Of a DNA stretch of 64,000 nucleotides, positions 39,258-49,483 are shown piece by piece. Every line of letters starts with the position of its first letter. Position 1 is the first letter of the stretch. A program made the translations under genes and the position numbers. Source of the DNA: an uncultured Rhizobiaceae group bacterium (GTDB lineage: Bacteria > Pseudomonadota > Alphaproteobacteria > Rhizobiales > Rhizobiaceae). Under the pieces are notes generated by a model. That model was not told the DNA's origin, did no database searches, and was given only the letters and a program-made list of their open reading frames with translations. The stretch lies in the NCBI GenBank assembly GCA_937930845.1, contig CALHBJ010000002.1, positions 124,001-188,000 on the forward strand. Direction: 5' to 3'.

Positions 39258-39274
39258 TTTAGAATAACTCTAAA
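39258..39274 (-). promoter_or_regulatory. candidate Irr box (iron control element) before nfu
   Basis: TTTAGA-N5-TCTAAA is a perfect 6+6 dyad. It matches TTTAGAA-N3-TTCTAAA, the rhizobial Irr-binding element as I recall it, at all but one base. It is placed 46-62 bases upstream of the nfu ATG, within promoter range. Irr controls iron-linked genes including Fe-S assembly genes in rhizobia; binding here is inferred. Confidence 0.5.
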
Positions 39275-39388
39275 ATAGGCCCATTGGGGCACGCCATCAA
39301 GGGGCAATATCGCACCACCGGGCTGTGCACCGTAAGAATCGATCACAATTTGCGTTGTCAGAGCCAGTCTGGCTGACCAGGGCAACGG

Positions 39389-39880
39389 TTAGACGAGGTC
39401 GTCGATGTCTTCATCGGTCAAAGTTGCAGGCACAACTGTTACGGGAATTGAAAACACACCACTGCTGCCTGCAATGGAAGAGACCAGCGGTCCCGGCCCT
39501 TCATTTCCTTCTCCAGCCGCCAGCACCATCAGTGCGATGTCCGGATCCTGTTCGATCACGGCTTCGATGGCGCTTACGGCCTTGCCTTCCGTGATGACTG
39601 TTTCTGGCGTAATGCCGCCAAATTCGACAGCCAGCTGGGAGGCTTTTGCCAATGCAGCCTCCGCTTCAGCCGTGGCTTCAGCGCGCATAACGCCTTCAAC
39701 ACCCAGCCAATGCTGAAAATCGGCCGGTTCAATCACATAAACAAGCACCAGATCAGCATCAATCGCCGCAACGCGCCGCGCCGCATAGTGAATGGCTTTA
39801 GTGCATTCAGGCGTTGAATCCACAACGGCCAGAAACTTCCGGCGGTGGCCTTCTTCGCGTACTAATCTCTTGGTGACCAT
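39389..39880 (-). CDS. universal stress protein UspA family
   Basis: A 163-residue single Usp domain. The N-terminus VVDSTPECTKAIHYAARRVAAID and the C-terminal LMVLAAGEGNEGPGPLVSSIAGSS...VTVVP match the family, but the ATP-binding G-x2-G-x9-G(S/T) motif is altered, so nucleotide binding is uncertain. It sits between trpS and nfu in the same orientation. Confidence 0.87.
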   Translation of the reverse strand: MVTKRLVREEGHRRKFLAVVDSTPECTKAIHYAARRVAAIDADLVLVYVIEPADFQHWLGVEGVMRAEATAEAEAALAKASQLAVEFGGITPETVITEGKAVSAIEAVIEQDPDIALMVLAAGEGNEGPGPLVSSIAGSSGVFSIPVTVVPATLTDEDIDDLV

Positions 39881-39917
39881 ATTCGTAATGCCGCTTCAAA
39901 TAAAACCAAGGCACAGA

Positions 39918-40994
39918 CTACCCGCGTGCACCCACAAAGCCAACGATTTCCTTCACATCGGCAACCACACCATTGGCGATCTCGCGGGCCCGTTCAGCCC
40001 CTTTGCTCAAGACCGCATCAATTTCTGCTGGATCGGCCTGCAAACGGCGCATTGTGTCAGCAATTGGCGCAATTTTTTCAACCGCTAGCTCAGTCAGGGC
40101 CGGCTTGAAGCGCGAAAACTCTGATCCGCCAAATTCTTTCAAAACCAATGATTTGTCGGTTTCGGACAGTGCTGCATAGAGACCCACAAGATTGTCGGCC
40201 TCTGGTCGTCCCTGAAGTCCCTCGACTTCCGAAGGCAGCGCATCGGGATCGGTTTTGGCCTTGCGGAATTTCTTGGTGATCGTGTCTGCGTCATCGGTCA
40301 TCACAATTCGTGACAAATCGGAGGGGTCGGATTTCGACATTTTCTTGGTGCCATCGCGCAGGCTCATCACGCGCGCTGCCGGGCCGCCAATGACGGGTTC
40401 AGTCAGGGGAAAATAGCCGTTGACTGCTTCATCCCCCACAGCCATGGGCACGCCCAGTCCCAATTGGGCAATACGATCAGAATAGTCATTATTGAATTTT
40501 TGCGCGATATCGCGGGTCAGTTCCAGATGCTGCTTTTGGTCTTCGCCCACCGGCACATGGGTGGCCCGGTACACCAAAATGTCGGAAGCCATCAGATTGG
40601 GATAGGAGAACAACCCAACAGAGGCGTTTTCGCGATTCTTGCCAGCTTTTTCCTTAAATTGCGTCATGCGGCTCAACCAGCCCATCCGCGCCACGCAATT
40701 AAAAATCCAGGCGAGTTCCGCATGGGCGGCCACTTGTGACTGGTTGAACACGATGTGTTTTTCAGCATCGATACCCGAAGCAATGAAGGCAGCGGTGACT
40801 TCACGAATGTTCCGCGCCAACTCATCAGGATCCTGCCAGACTGTGATGGCGTGGAGATCGACAACGCAATAAATACAGTCATGGCTTTCCTGCAGGGCGA
40901 CGAATTTTTTGATCGCACCCAGATAATTGCCAAGATGAAGGTTGCCGGTGGGCTGAACGCCTGAAAAGACGCGCTCTGGGATAGTCTGGCTCAT
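39918..40994 (-). CDS. trpS: tryptophan--tRNA ligase
   Basis: A 358-residue class I aminoacyl-tRNA synthetase. The HIGH-like motif is in [14 protein letters not shown] near residue 16-25 and the KMSKS motif in [12 protein letters not shown] near residue 220. Length is typical for bacteria. It lies between murJ and the usp gene in the same orientation. Confidence 0.97.
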   Translation of the reverse strand: MSQTIPERVFSGVQPTGNLHLGNYLGAIKKFVALQESHDCIYCVVDLHAITVWQDPDELARNIREVTAAFIASGIDAEKHIVFNQSQVAAHAELAWIFNCVARMGWLSRMTQFKEKAGKNRENASVGLFSYPNLMASDILVYRATHVPVGEDQKQHLELTRDIAQKFNNDYSDRIAQLGLGVPMAVGDEAVNGYFPLTEPVIGGPAARVMSLRDGTKKMSKSDPSDLSRIVMTDDADTITKKFRKAKTDPDALPSEVEGLQGRPEADNLVGLYAALSETDKSLVLKEFGGSEFSRFKPALTELAVEKIAPIADTMRRLQADPAEIDAVLSKGAERAREIANGVVADVKEIVGFVGARG

Positions 40995-41044
40995 GGTTTG
41001 GACCCAAAAACGAAGAATGAATTTGCGCGGTGTATGGGCGAAGC

Positions 41045-42604
41045 CTAGCGACGACGCAAGAGCCGCTTGACCAGAACTCGGTCAATGGCCCCGCTGCCCA
41101 GCGCAATTGCAAAATAGGTCATTGCGCCAAGGCCGATCAACAGGGCAACCCCCAGCACCCGTTGCGTGAACAGGGTGTCGCCGATAGCCGCAATCACCGG
41201 GTCGCGGGCAAACCACACAACCACACCCATCGCAATTCCTGAGAAAATCAACAGGGCGGTGCGCCGAAGGGTCAAGGCATCCGGTCTGAAATCTCCGCGC
41301 CGGTATTGTGTGCCCACCAGCAGGGTGAGATTCACCCATGCCGAAATGGACGTGGCGATGGCAATGGCCACATGGCCATAGGTGCCAAACAGCGCCAGGC
41401 TCAGTGTAATATTGGTGACCACCATAATGATGGAAAACCAAAACGGGGTGCGCATGTCTTCGCGCGCAAAGAATGCGGGCTGGAAAACCTTCATCAACAC
41501 ATAGGCCGGTAGGCCCGTGGCAAATGCGGCCAATGCCAATGCGGTTTGGGTGGTCGCACCTGCATCAAAATTACCCCGTTCATAGACCAATTGGATAATC
41601 TCGTTCGGCATGACGATAAAGCCGATTGCGGCAGGAAGGGTCATACCAAGGGCAAACTCAAGCGAGCGGTTTTGCAGATTTTCCGCCAGTTGTTTGTCAT
41701 TGGCGCGCAATGCCCGTGATAATTCTGGCAGCAACACAACACCAACCGCAATGCCGATCACGCCCAATGGCAGTTGGTTCAATCGGTCAGCATAATTCAG
41801 CAAAGCATTTGCCCCGTCTTGTGCGGTGGCAATGATCGTGCCGATCAGCAAATTGATTTGCAGCACACCGCCGGTCAGCAGTCCCGGCCCCATGAGCACA
41901 AGCAGCCGTTTGACCTGGGGGGAAATAGAGGGAAGTGACAGGCTAAAACCCATGCCGGCGCGCCGTACCCCAAGCGCAAGAAAGCCCAATTGGATAAAGC
42001 CGGAAGCGAATACACCCCATGCCAATGCCAGGCCGGTTTGCCGTGCGGGCATATCCACCCAAATGGCAATAAGCAGGATTGAAACCAGAACAACGTTGAG
42101 CAGGACTGGTACGATTGCCGCCAGGAAATAGCGGTGCAATGAATTCAAAATTCCCGAAAACATCGCCACCAGCGACATGCACAACAGGTAGGGGAACATG
42201 ATGCGTGTCATGGTCACCGACAATTCAAACTTGTCCGGCGTGTCGTTGAAACCGGGAGCAACAATGGTGCTCACCAGATAAGGCATGAACAAAAGCGCCA
42301 GGCCGGTGATCACCAGCAGCCAGGATGCAAGTACCGAAAACACCTGTTGGGCAAATCTGCGAGCAGCTTCCTCGCCATCGCCTTCCAGCTCCTTGGCAAA
42401 CAGGGGAATAAACGCAATGTTGAATGCGCCTTCGGCAAACAGGCGTCGAAACAGGTTGGGAAATCGAAAACAAGTATAAAAAACATCGGCAACCGGGCCG
42501 GTGCCCAGGGTTGCGGCCATACAGGCCTCGCGGGCAAACCCCAAAACCCGACTGGCCATTGTGGCACCACCGACAGTTGCGAATTTTTTAAGCAAGCCGC
42601 TCAT
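41045..42604 (-). CDS. murJ: lipid II flippase MurJ (MviN)
   Basis: A 519-residue membrane protein with about 14 hydrophobic segments that moves lipid II across the inner membrane. Family blocks are [19 protein letters not shown] at the N-terminus, [22 protein letters not shown] near 50, and [19 protein letters not shown]. The ATG overlaps the glnD stop codon (ATGA, 42601-42604), the conserved rhizobial glnD-murJ coupling. Confidence 0.96.
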   Translation of the reverse strand: MSGLLKKFATVGGATMASRVLGFAREACMAATLGTGPVADVFYTCFRFPNLFRRLFAEGAFNIAFIPLFAKELEGDGEEAARRFAQQVFSVLASWLLVITGLALLFMPYLVSTIVAPGFNDTPDKFELSVTMTRIMFPYLLCMSLVAMFSGILNSLHRYFLAAIVPVLLNVVLVSILLIAIWVDMPARQTGLALAWGVFASGFIQLGFLALGVRRAGMGFSLSLPSISPQVKRLLVLMGPGLLTGGVLQINLLIGTIIATAQDGANALLNYADRLNQLPLGVIGIAVGVVLLPELSRALRANDKQLAENLQNRSLEFALGMTLPAAIGFIVMPNEIIQLVYERGNFDAGATTQTALALAAFATGLPAYVLMKVFQPAFFAREDMRTPFWFSIIMVVTNITLSLALFGTYGHVAIAIATSISAWVNLTLLVGTQYRRGDFRPDALTLRRTALLIFSGIAMGVVVWFARDPVIAAIGDTLFTQRVLGVALLIGLGAMTYFAIALGSGAIDRVLVKRLLRRR

Positions 42605-45402
42605 GACGCTGTTGCCTTGGCTTGTTCGGCTTCGGTATCCGGCGATAATTTGCCCAACAACTTGCGCCGAATGGCAGAAATTTTCTGTGGGCTTGTAATT
42701 TTGAAACCGACCAGGTCGGTCACATAAAATGTATCGATGAATTTTTCTCCAAACGTGGCGATTTGAGCAGATGCAATATCGAGGGACAAATCTGCCAGGG
42801 CATCGGTGATCATCGATAAGACGCCTTTCCTGTCCAGCGCTTCAATCTCGATCACCGTGAATTTGTCGGAAATGTCATTTGAAATCCGCACCACTGGCTT
42901 CAACCTGAATGCCTTGCGGCGTGGCTCACGCAGTTGTTTGGATTGCAGCAGGTTTTTCAGCCGAATTTCTCCTGACAAAACCTGTTCAATTGTTTCACTT
43001 ATGCGCTCGGCCCGCCGCAACTCATCCTCGTCGCTCTTGTAAGCACGATTGATGAAGATTGTATCCAGCGCCCGCCCATCACCCGTAGTGAAAACCTGGG
43101 CATCAACAATATTGGCCCCGGCTGCGGCACAGCAACCCGTAATGGTCGACAGCAAGCGTGGATGGTCAGGCGCTAAAAGCGTGATTTCCGTAACAGCTTC
43201 GAACTTGCGCATTTCAATTGTTGTGGCAAGTCGCAGCCCGGCTTCGTCGCTTTCTTTGAGAAAATTTAAATGCCGCACCTGATTTTCAAACGGGACTGTG
43301 AGCAGGTAATTGTCATAGAGCAAATTTATATAACGTTCGCGATCAGTATCGTTCCAGCCCTTGAGTGCCTGGTGGAGATTGTCGCGCACCTCGGCGATCC
43401 GCTCGCGGCGAGGAATGGAAGTGAAGCCGCCTGTCAGATGCGGTTCTGCTTCATAATATAACGTGCGCAGCAATTGGCCTTTCCAGCCGTTCCAGACCCC
43501 CGGTCCCACAGCCTTGATGTCACAGACGGTCAATACAAGCAGCGCACGCATCCGCTCCATGCTTTGCATGACATCGGCAAAATCACTGATGGTGCGCAGG
43601 TCATTGAGGTCGCGGGACTGGGCGGTGTTTGACATCAATAAATGATGCTCAATCAGCCAGGCGACCATTTCTGTTTGAGAGTTCGACAACCCCAGTCTTG
43701 GGCAAATGCGCCTGGCTACCCGTGCCCCGGCAATTGAGTGGTCCTCTGGTCTTCCCTTGGCCACATCATGGAGCAGCAGTGCCACATAAAGCACCACTCG
43801 ATCCGGCGGATTTTGCATTAGTTCATCGGCAAGCGGGTGTTCTTCGCTGACCTCACGGTGTTCGATTTCGGCCAGAACACCAATCGAGCGCAGCAAATGC
43901 TCATCCACCGTATAGTGGTGATACATGTTGAATTGCATCATGGCGACAATCTTGCCGAAGGCTGGAATAAAGCGACCCAAAACACCGCATTCATTCATCT
44001 TGCGCAGGGTTCGCTCCGGGGTTTTCGACGAGGTCAAACAGGCAAGAAAATCCGCATTTGCCAGGGGGTTCAGCCGCAATGACTTGTCGATGAGCTTGAG
44101 CGACTGGGACAGGCTCCGCATGGCATCGGGGTGGAACAGATGCCCCTTCTCTTCGGCAATGCGGAATATCTTGATGATATTGACCGGATCGCGGGCAAAC
44201 ACCTTGTCATCGATTGGCTTGATGCGATTGTTCACATTGACGAATTGATCGGTGCCCCGAATTTTGCGGGGGCGGGAAGTCATCGAGCGGATCACGCCGC
44301 TGATCCCGCTCACACTCTTGGCGTGTTCTTCTTCCAGCGCTGCACACAATATGCGTGTGAGATCGCCCACGTCTTTGGCGATGAGAAAATAATGTTTCAT
44401 AAAGCGCTCGCCCGCGCTTTGTCCCGGGTGGGGCAGATATCCCAGGCGCTCGGCCAGTTGCGCCTGCACATCAAACGACAACCGCTCTTCCGAGCGCCTG
44501 GTCAGGAAATGCAAATGACACCGCACAGCCCACAGGAAATCATGGGCCTTGTTGAACTTTGAGAATTCGGCTGGCGAAAAAACTTTGCGTTCAAGCAATT
44601 CATCGCGGCTGCGCACTCGGTAGAAATATTTTGATATCCAAAACAAAGTATGCAGGTCGCGCAATCCGCCCTTTCCATCCTTCACATTGGGTTCCACCAG
44701 ATAGCGCGATTGCCCGGATTTTTCGTGGCGCGCATCGCGTTCGGCCAGCTTGGCTTCGATGAATTCCTTGGCGGTTGTGCGAACAATTTCATCGTCAAAC
44801 CGGGCCCACATGGTTTCAAAAAGGGCCTTGTCGCCCCATAGAAACCGGGCTTCCAACACCGATGTGCGTATGGTCATGTCTTCGCGTGAAAGCCGGATAC
44901 ATTCGTCAATGGTGCGTGTTGCGTGGCCAACCTTAAAGCCCATATCCCACAACATGTAGAGGATAAATTCGACCAGACTTTCACCCAGTGCGGTTTGTTT
45001 ATAGGGCAACAGGAACAGCAGATCGATGTCTGAACCGGGCGCAAGTGTGCCGCGTCCATATCCGCCCACGGCGGCAATCGACATGCGTTCGCCTTCAGAC
45101 AGATTGGCTGCGCGAAATACATGAACAATGGCAAAGTCGTGGATGCAGCGCACCAGTTCATCCTGCAAATCCGACAGGCGGCGCGCGCAGTTTGACCCGC
45201 TGCCATCTTCGATCAACAGCCGTTCGGCTTCACTGCGCCCGTGCTGGTAGCGTTGTTTTAGAAGAGCAAGTGCTTCCATGCGGATTTTTCGGTCGCTGCC
45301 ATCGCCGCCCGTATGAGCCGTTAAATCCGTGAGCGCCCGCCGGGTTTCATCGGCGTCGATCAGGGGTTCAAGGGCGTGGTCGGGTTTGATTGATGTGCGC
45401 AT
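42601..45402 (-). CDS. glnD: bifunctional uridylyltransferase/uridylyl-removing enzyme GlnD
   Basis: A 933-residue sensor of glutamine that uridylylates and de-uridylylates PII proteins. The nucleotidyltransferase motif GSDIDLLFLL is near residue 120, the HD domain has LLLHDVAKGRPEDHS near 525, and two C-terminal ACT domains follow (ITLLAPDHPRLLSTITG and IEIEALDRKGVLSMITDALADL). The ATG at 45402 is preferred to an in-frame codon 18 residues upstream. It leads the thirteen-gene minus-strand run. Confidence 0.96.
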   Translation of the reverse strand: MRTSIKPDHALEPLIDADETRRALTDLTAHTGGDGSDRKIRMEALALLKQRYQHGRSEAERLLIEDGSGSNCARRLSDLQDELVRCIHDFAIVHVFRAANLSEGERMSIAAVGGYGRGTLAPGSDIDLLFLLPYKQTALGESLVEFILYMLWDMGFKVGHATRTIDECIRLSREDMTIRTSVLEARFLWGDKALFETMWARFDDEIVRTTAKEFIEAKLAERDARHEKSGQSRYLVEPNVKDGKGGLRDLHTLFWISKYFYRVRSRDELLERKVFSPAEFSKFNKAHDFLWAVRCHLHFLTRRSEERLSFDVQAQLAERLGYLPHPGQSAGERFMKHYFLIAKDVGDLTRILCAALEEEHAKSVSGISGVIRSMTSRPRKIRGTDQFVNVNNRIKPIDDKVFARDPVNIIKIFRIAEEKGHLFHPDAMRSLSQSLKLIDKSLRLNPLANADFLACLTSSKTPERTLRKMNECGVLGRFIPAFGKIVAMMQFNMYHHYTVDEHLLRSIGVLAEIEHREVSEEHPLADELMQNPPDRVVLYVALLLHDVAKGRPEDHSIAGARVARRICPRLGLSNSQTEMVAWLIEHHLLMSNTAQSRDLNDLRTISDFADVMQSMERMRALLVLTVCDIKAVGPGVWNGWKGQLLRTLYYEAEPHLTGGFTSIPRRERIAEVRDNLHQALKGWNDTDRERYINLLYDNYLLTVPFENQVRHLNFLKESDEAGLRLATTIEMRKFEAVTEITLLAPDHPRLLSTITGCCAAAGANIVDAQVFTTGDGRALDTIFINRAYKSDEDELRRAERISETIEQVLSGEIRLKNLLQSKQLREPRRKAFRLKPVVRISNDISDKFTVIEIEALDRKGVLSMITDALADLSLDIASAQIATFGEKFIDTFYVTDLVGFKITSPQKISAIRRKLLGKLSPDTEAEQAKATAS

Positions 45403-45491
45403 GAAACAAGCGGGAAGGTCCAAAATCACGTGACTTCTACGCGACCAGCGCCCCACAGGCCAGCCTCAACATAACTGGCCAAGGTGCGGTG

Positions 45492-45992
45492 TTACAAAGT
45501 GGTGGTGTGCAAATGCCCCAATGCCGTCACCATGTCGCGCTGGGCGGGGGTTTCTGGAACCGGCTTGCCCCGCGCGCGGCTGACGGTTTCAAGTGCGCGT
45601 GTGGGTGAATTGCCCAAGGCAACCAGAGTGCCGCACGAGACGAGGCCCGCGCGGCCAATGCCACCGGCACAATGGATCATGACGCCAACACCATTCTTGA
45701 GGTGACCAGCCAGGCCGACGGTCAGATCGAAGAGTGCCTGCAAGTTGGGAACGCCAAAATCCACGATGGGAAAGTGCTGGAAATTCATGCCGTTGTCGCA
45801 CACCAGTTGGTCTTCGCGCCACAGATCAAATTTTGAGATTTCTTCATCGTGCAAAAGGCTGAGAACTTCCGTGACATTGCCGGCCTTCAGCAATGTCACC
45901 CAGTCCGCCAGCGAATTGCTTTCAGGACGAGGGCCAATCAACAGTTTGCCGGGTGTGTTTTGTTCAATTTCAAACACAGACAATGCCATCAT
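45492..45992 (-). CDS. tyrosine/dual-specificity phosphatase-like protein
   Basis: A 166-residue protein with the phosphatase P-loop HCAGGIGRAG (H-C-x5-R) near residue 110 and a plausible upstream general-acid region (DFGVPNLQ). It belongs to the cysteine-based protein tyrosine phosphatase superfamily; the substrate is unknown. ATGs at 45992 and 45989 are both usable; the longer open frame would overlap the aminotransferase gene. It is the last gene of a run with D-amino-acid genes, 13 bases after the aminotransferase. Confidence 0.8.
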   Translation of the reverse strand: MMALSVFEIEQNTPGKLLIGPRPESNSLADWVTLLKAGNVTEVLSLLHDEEISKFDLWREDQLVCDNGMNFQHFPIVDFGVPNLQALFDLTVGLAGHLKNGVGVMIHCAGGIGRAGLVSCGTLVALGNSPTRALETVSRARGKPVPETPAQRDMVTALGHLHTTTL

Positions 45993-46005
45993 GAACGCCC
46001 TGAAC

Positions 46006-46860
46006 CTAGATGGCCGACTTCCGGTTTTCCTCGATATACAATGCGCGTAGGCGGTCACCTACTGGGCCGGGTTTGCCGGTGCCAATTTTCTTACCGTCTA
46101 TTTCGACAATCGGATTGGTGAAGCCGGATGCGGAAGTCGCAAATGCCTCATCAGCATTCCAGGCTTCTTCAAGTGTGAACGGGCGCTCTTCCACATCCAT
46201 CTGGAGCAGTTTGGCGCAGGCCAGAACTGATTTTCGCGTGATGCCGTGGAGGATGTCCGTGGACAAATCCCGGGTGATGATTTTCCCGTCTTTCACGATA
46301 TAGGCATTGTTGGATGTGCCTTCGGTGACGAACCCGTCCTGAACCATCCAGGCATCGTCCGCGCCACGCGCCTTGGCTTCCATTTTGGCCAGAGAAGGAT
46401 AAAGCAATTGCACAGTTTTGATGTCCCGGCGGCCCCAGCGCAAATCCTCAACCGAAATGACTTTCAGCCCCTTGGTTTCGACACTTGTGCCGATCACCTG
46501 TTTGACTTGGGTAAAAAGCACAATTGTTGGTTCCGTACCTTCCGGGGGAAACGCAAAATCCCGGTCATCAGGCGCACCTCGGGTAACCTGCAGGTAGATC
46601 ATGCCCTGATCCAGATCATTGCGCTTGACCAGTTCGCGGTGAATTTCCAGCAGCTCGTCCGGGTCAATATCCACATTCATCTTCAACTCGGACAATGAAC
46701 GCTGAAGGCGCTCCATATGCCCGGCAAAACCAATCAGCTTGCCATCAACAACCGTGGTGACTTCATACACCCCATCGGCAAACAGAAAGCCCCGGTCAAA
46801 TATCGAAACGGTGGCTTCGTTTTCGGGAACATATTCCCCGTTCACATAAACTGTTCTCAT
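46006..46860 (-). CDS. dat: D-amino-acid transaminase
   Basis: A 284-residue fold-type IV PLP aminotransferase. Recognisable features are FDRGFLFADGVYEVTTV at the N-terminus, the likely PLP lysine in SLAKMEAKARGADDAW near residue 145, and DGFVTEGTSNNAYIV. D-amino-acid transaminase is preferred over branched-chain or aminodeoxychorismate lyase roles because of overall similarity and because dgcA and dgcN lie immediately upstream on the same strand. Confidence 0.85.
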   Translation of the reverse strand: MRTVYVNGEYVPENEATVSIFDRGFLFADGVYEVTTVVDGKLIGFAGHMERLQRSLSELKMNVDIDPDELLEIHRELVKRNDLDQGMIYLQVTRGAPDDRDFAFPPEGTEPTIVLFTQVKQVIGTSVETKGLKVISVEDLRWGRRDIKTVQLLYPSLAKMEAKARGADDAWMVQDGFVTEGTSNNAYIVKDGKIITRDLSTDILHGITRKSVLACAKLLQMDVEERPFTLEEAWNADEAFATSASGFTNPIVEIDGKKIGTGKPGPVGDRLRALYIEENRKSAI

Positions 46861-46875
46861 CTTGGTTCCTAAAGT

Positions 46876-47865
46876 TCAGCCCCAAAGAGCGGCAACCGGC
46901 GGGTGCACGCCCTGTGAGTCAAAAAGCAAGGGAGTGTCCCGGTCTTGTGCAAGCAGAAGCGGGCCATCCAGATCGGTAAATTCTGCCCCCTGTGCCACCA
47001 GCATCGCGGGGGCCATGGCAAGGGAAGAGCCAACCATGCAGCCCACCATAACGGCGAAACCGGCGTTCCGGGCCGCATCACGCAGCGCCAGCGCTTCGGT
47101 CAGGCCGCCGGTTTTGTCGAGCTTGATATTGACCATATCATATTTGCCATGAAGTGCGCCAAGCGAGGCACGGTCGTGGCAGGATTCATCGGCACATACC
47201 GGCAACACCCGTTCGATATCGCGCAGCGCATCATCGTCTCCGGCTGGCAGCGGTTGTTCCACCATTTTCACGCCAAGGTCGACCAGAACCGGCGCAAGCT
47301 CACGATAGGTTTCCGCGTTCCAGCCTTCGTTGGCGTCAATGATGATATCCGTATTGGGAGCGCCTTCGCGCACAGCTTGAAGCCGCGCCATGTCGCCTTC
47401 GCCACCCAGTTTGATTTTAAGCAACGGTCGATGGGCATGTTCAGCTGCCTTTGCCCGCATGGCATCCGGTTGCGCCAGTGACAGCGTATAGGCGGTTATT
47501 TCAGGGCCGGGTTCGGCCAGTCCAGCCAGTTGCCAGGCGGATTTCCCCGCCTGTTTGGCTTCCAGATCCCAAAGCGCGCAGTCCAGTGCATTGCGGGCAG
47601 CACCTGCATGCATCAGGGATTGAAGAGCTGCGCGATCCATCCCGTTATCAAGGTCGGCTTGAATGCCACGAATTTCCCCGATCACGCTTTCCACGGTTTC
47701 ATCATACCGGGCATAGGGAACACATTCCCCCCAGCCCGTTACCCCATCGCGGGTGATCGACACGGTAACGACCCGCGCCTGGGTGCGCGATCCCCGCGAA
47801 ATGGTGAAAACCTCCGCCAGGGGAAAGATGGTTTCTTCAACCTGCAACTGGGTCAAGCGGGTCAT
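46876..47865 (-). CDS. dgcA: N-acetyl-D-glutamate racemase DgcA (dipeptide-epimerase-like enolase superfamily)
   Basis: A 329-residue enolase-superfamily enzyme. Catalytic features include K-x-K in LLKIKLGG near residue 175, metal ligands in IIDANEGWN, MVEQPLP and CADESCH, and the second base in VNIKLDKTGG. By similarity alone it would be an L-Ala-D/L-Glu epimerase; the neighbour dgcN, six bases upstream, supports the DgcA assignment of the DgcN-DgcA D-glutamate pathway, in which it racemises N-acetyl-D-glutamate. Confidence 0.85.
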   Translation of the reverse strand: MTRLTQLQVEETIFPLAEVFTISRGSRTQARVVTVSITRDGVTGWGECVPYARYDETVESVIGEIRGIQADLDNGMDRAALQSLMHAGAARNALDCALWDLEAKQAGKSAWQLAGLAEPGPEITAYTLSLAQPDAMRAKAAEHAHRPLLKIKLGGEGDMARLQAVREGAPNTDIIIDANEGWNAETYRELAPVLVDLGVKMVEQPLPAGDDDALRDIERVLPVCADESCHDRASLGALHGKYDMVNIKLDKTGGLTEALALRDAARNAGFAVMVGCMVGSSLAMAPAMLVAQGAEFTDLDGPLLLAQDRDTPLLFDSQGVHPPVAALWG

Positions 47866-47871
47866 TGCACT

Positions 47872-48867
47872 CTAGCCCAATGCATCCACCAACCGGCCTG
47901 CACCATGGCGGAACGGGTCCACAGTTGGCAGGCCCATGCGGGCTTCTGTTTCTGCACAATAGGCCTTGGCTTCTTCATCGCTAAGGGCAGCCGTGTTGAT
48001 GGAAATTCCCACCACCTGACACTCCTTGTTCACAACATGTGCCATCATCAGTGCCGCGTCGCGCAGTTCTTCAAGACTGGGCTGCTGATGGTCTGGCAGA
48101 CCGCGCATGTGCTTGCGGGTTGGTTCGTGGCACAGGATAAGAGCATCGGGCTGGCCGCCGTGGATGAGAGCAAGAGTGACCCCGGAATAAGAAGCGTGGA
48201 ACAGACTGCCCTGACCTTCGATCAGATCCCAGTGATCGGCATCATTGTCGGGCGTGAGATATTCAATCGACCCGGCCATAAAGTCGGCAATCACCGCATC
48301 CAGGGGCACACCATCCCCAGTGATCAAAATTCCGGTCTGGCCGGTGGCGCGAAAGGTCGCTTTCATATTGCGGGCGCGCATTTCTTTTTCCATGCACATC
48401 GCGGTGTACATCTTGCCAACGGAACAATCTGTACCAACAGCAAGGCAACGCTTGCCCGAGCGGCGAATACCGTTTGCGATGGGATATTGCACGGAGGGCA
48501 CACGCACATCGTGCAAGGCCCGCTCATTTTGGTCTGCCACAAATGCCAGATCCTGTTCTTCGCGCAACAGATTGTGCAAGCCTGAGGCAAGGTCCAGACC
48601 GGCATTCAGCGCTTCCTTGAGCACTTCGCGCCAGGAATCAGAAATATATCCGCCCCGATTGGCCACGCCAATAACCATGGTCTTGGCACCGCGAGCCATT
48701 GCCTCTTCGATGGTTAGGTCTTCAAGCCCCATGTCAGCCTTGCAGCCGGGCAGGCGGAATTGACCCACACACAATTCAGGACGCCAGTCTTTGATACCCT
48801 GCGCCACCTTGGCGGCCAACGGGTCGACGGCATCTCCCAAAAACAACAGATAGGGCGTTGAGATCAT
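47872..48867 (-). CDS. dgcN: D-glutamate N-acetyltransferase DgcN (DUF1611)
   Basis: A 331-residue DUF1611-family protein. A P-loop-like motif, VGTDCSVGKMYTA, lies near residue 140; further blocks are GVANRGGYIS, FRATGQTGILITGDGVPLD and the C-terminal DPFRHGAGRLVDAL. In characterised marine bacteria DgcN acetylates D-glutamate, which DgcA then racemises into N-acetyl-L-glutamate for arginine-pathway metabolism. The ATG at 48867 (MISTPYLLFLGDA) is preferred; the frame is open 20 codons upstream. Confidence 0.87.
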   Translation of the reverse strand: MISTPYLLFLGDAVDPLAAKVAQGIKDWRPELCVGQFRLPGCKADMGLEDLTIEEAMARGAKTMVIGVANRGGYISDSWREVLKEALNAGLDLASGLHNLLREEQDLAFVADQNERALHDVRVPSVQYPIANGIRRSGKRCLAVGTDCSVGKMYTAMCMEKEMRARNMKATFRATGQTGILITGDGVPLDAVIADFMAGSIEYLTPDNDADHWDLIEGQGSLFHASYSGVTLALIHGGQPDALILCHEPTRKHMRGLPDHQQPSLEELRDAALMMAHVVNKECQVVGISINTAALSDEEAKAYCAETEARMGLPTVDPFRHGAGRLVDALG

Positions 48868-48973
48868 CGGTTTAGAGCTCCGTGTGACATTCGAATAATC
48901 GCTCTTAGGAGCGCAGCCACCATCCATGCAATCGAAGAAATGCAGTGGTCTTAGGGGCTTTGGCGAACTGGAC

Positions 48974-49285
48974 TCATTTCTTGTCGAGCAGCAATTGAGT
49001 CTGTTTCTTCAATTTGTCTGAAAACGCACCAGAGAGTTTGGCGAGAATCCAGGGCAGATCAACCTCAATTTTCACCTGTGTGTCCTCCACATTCAGGCGG
49101 CCGGTAATATTCTGACCCATCGCGGCTGCGGTAAACTGCATGGTGTCGCCTTGCCAGGATTGCTCCATTTCCAGCGTCTTGCCGGTGACCTGTTCCTGAA
49201 CTTTGGCAAACCCGGAATCAATTCGCCGCCGGGCATCTTCGCGTGTGAGCTTGTGGGGTACATTAATGGTGATCTTCTCAGCCAT
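48974..49285 (-). CDS. polyhydroxyalkanoic acid system family protein
   Basis: A 103-residue protein of the PHA granule-associated family (MAEKITINVPHKLTREDARRRI at the N-terminus; KIEVDLPWILAKLSG near the end). Role in polyhydroxyalkanoate granules is suggested only by family name; no phaC or phasin gene is nearby. The ATG at 49285 has an AAGGAG-type site upstream; the open frame extends 24 codons further. Divergent from coxS. Confidence 0.8.
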   Translation of the reverse strand: MAEKITINVPHKLTREDARRRIDSGFAKVQEQVTGKTLEMEQSWQGDTMQFTAAAMGQNITGRLNVEDTQVKIEVDLPWILAKLSGAFSDKLKKQTQLLLDKK

Positions 49286-49483
49286 GGTCTGATTGCTCCT
49301 TTCCTGTTGTCTTTCAGATGGTCTCGCTGCCGTCAAATTACAAACAACAACCGCCATTTGCGGACTGTATTCATTTCTCCCCTTGCGTTCACGCGGACTC
49401 CAGACCTAAGCTTTTGTCTGGAAAACTTGGAGTTGTTCAACCTGAAGGAAGGTTTTCAGGGAGAACGGGAACTGGAGGAATAA

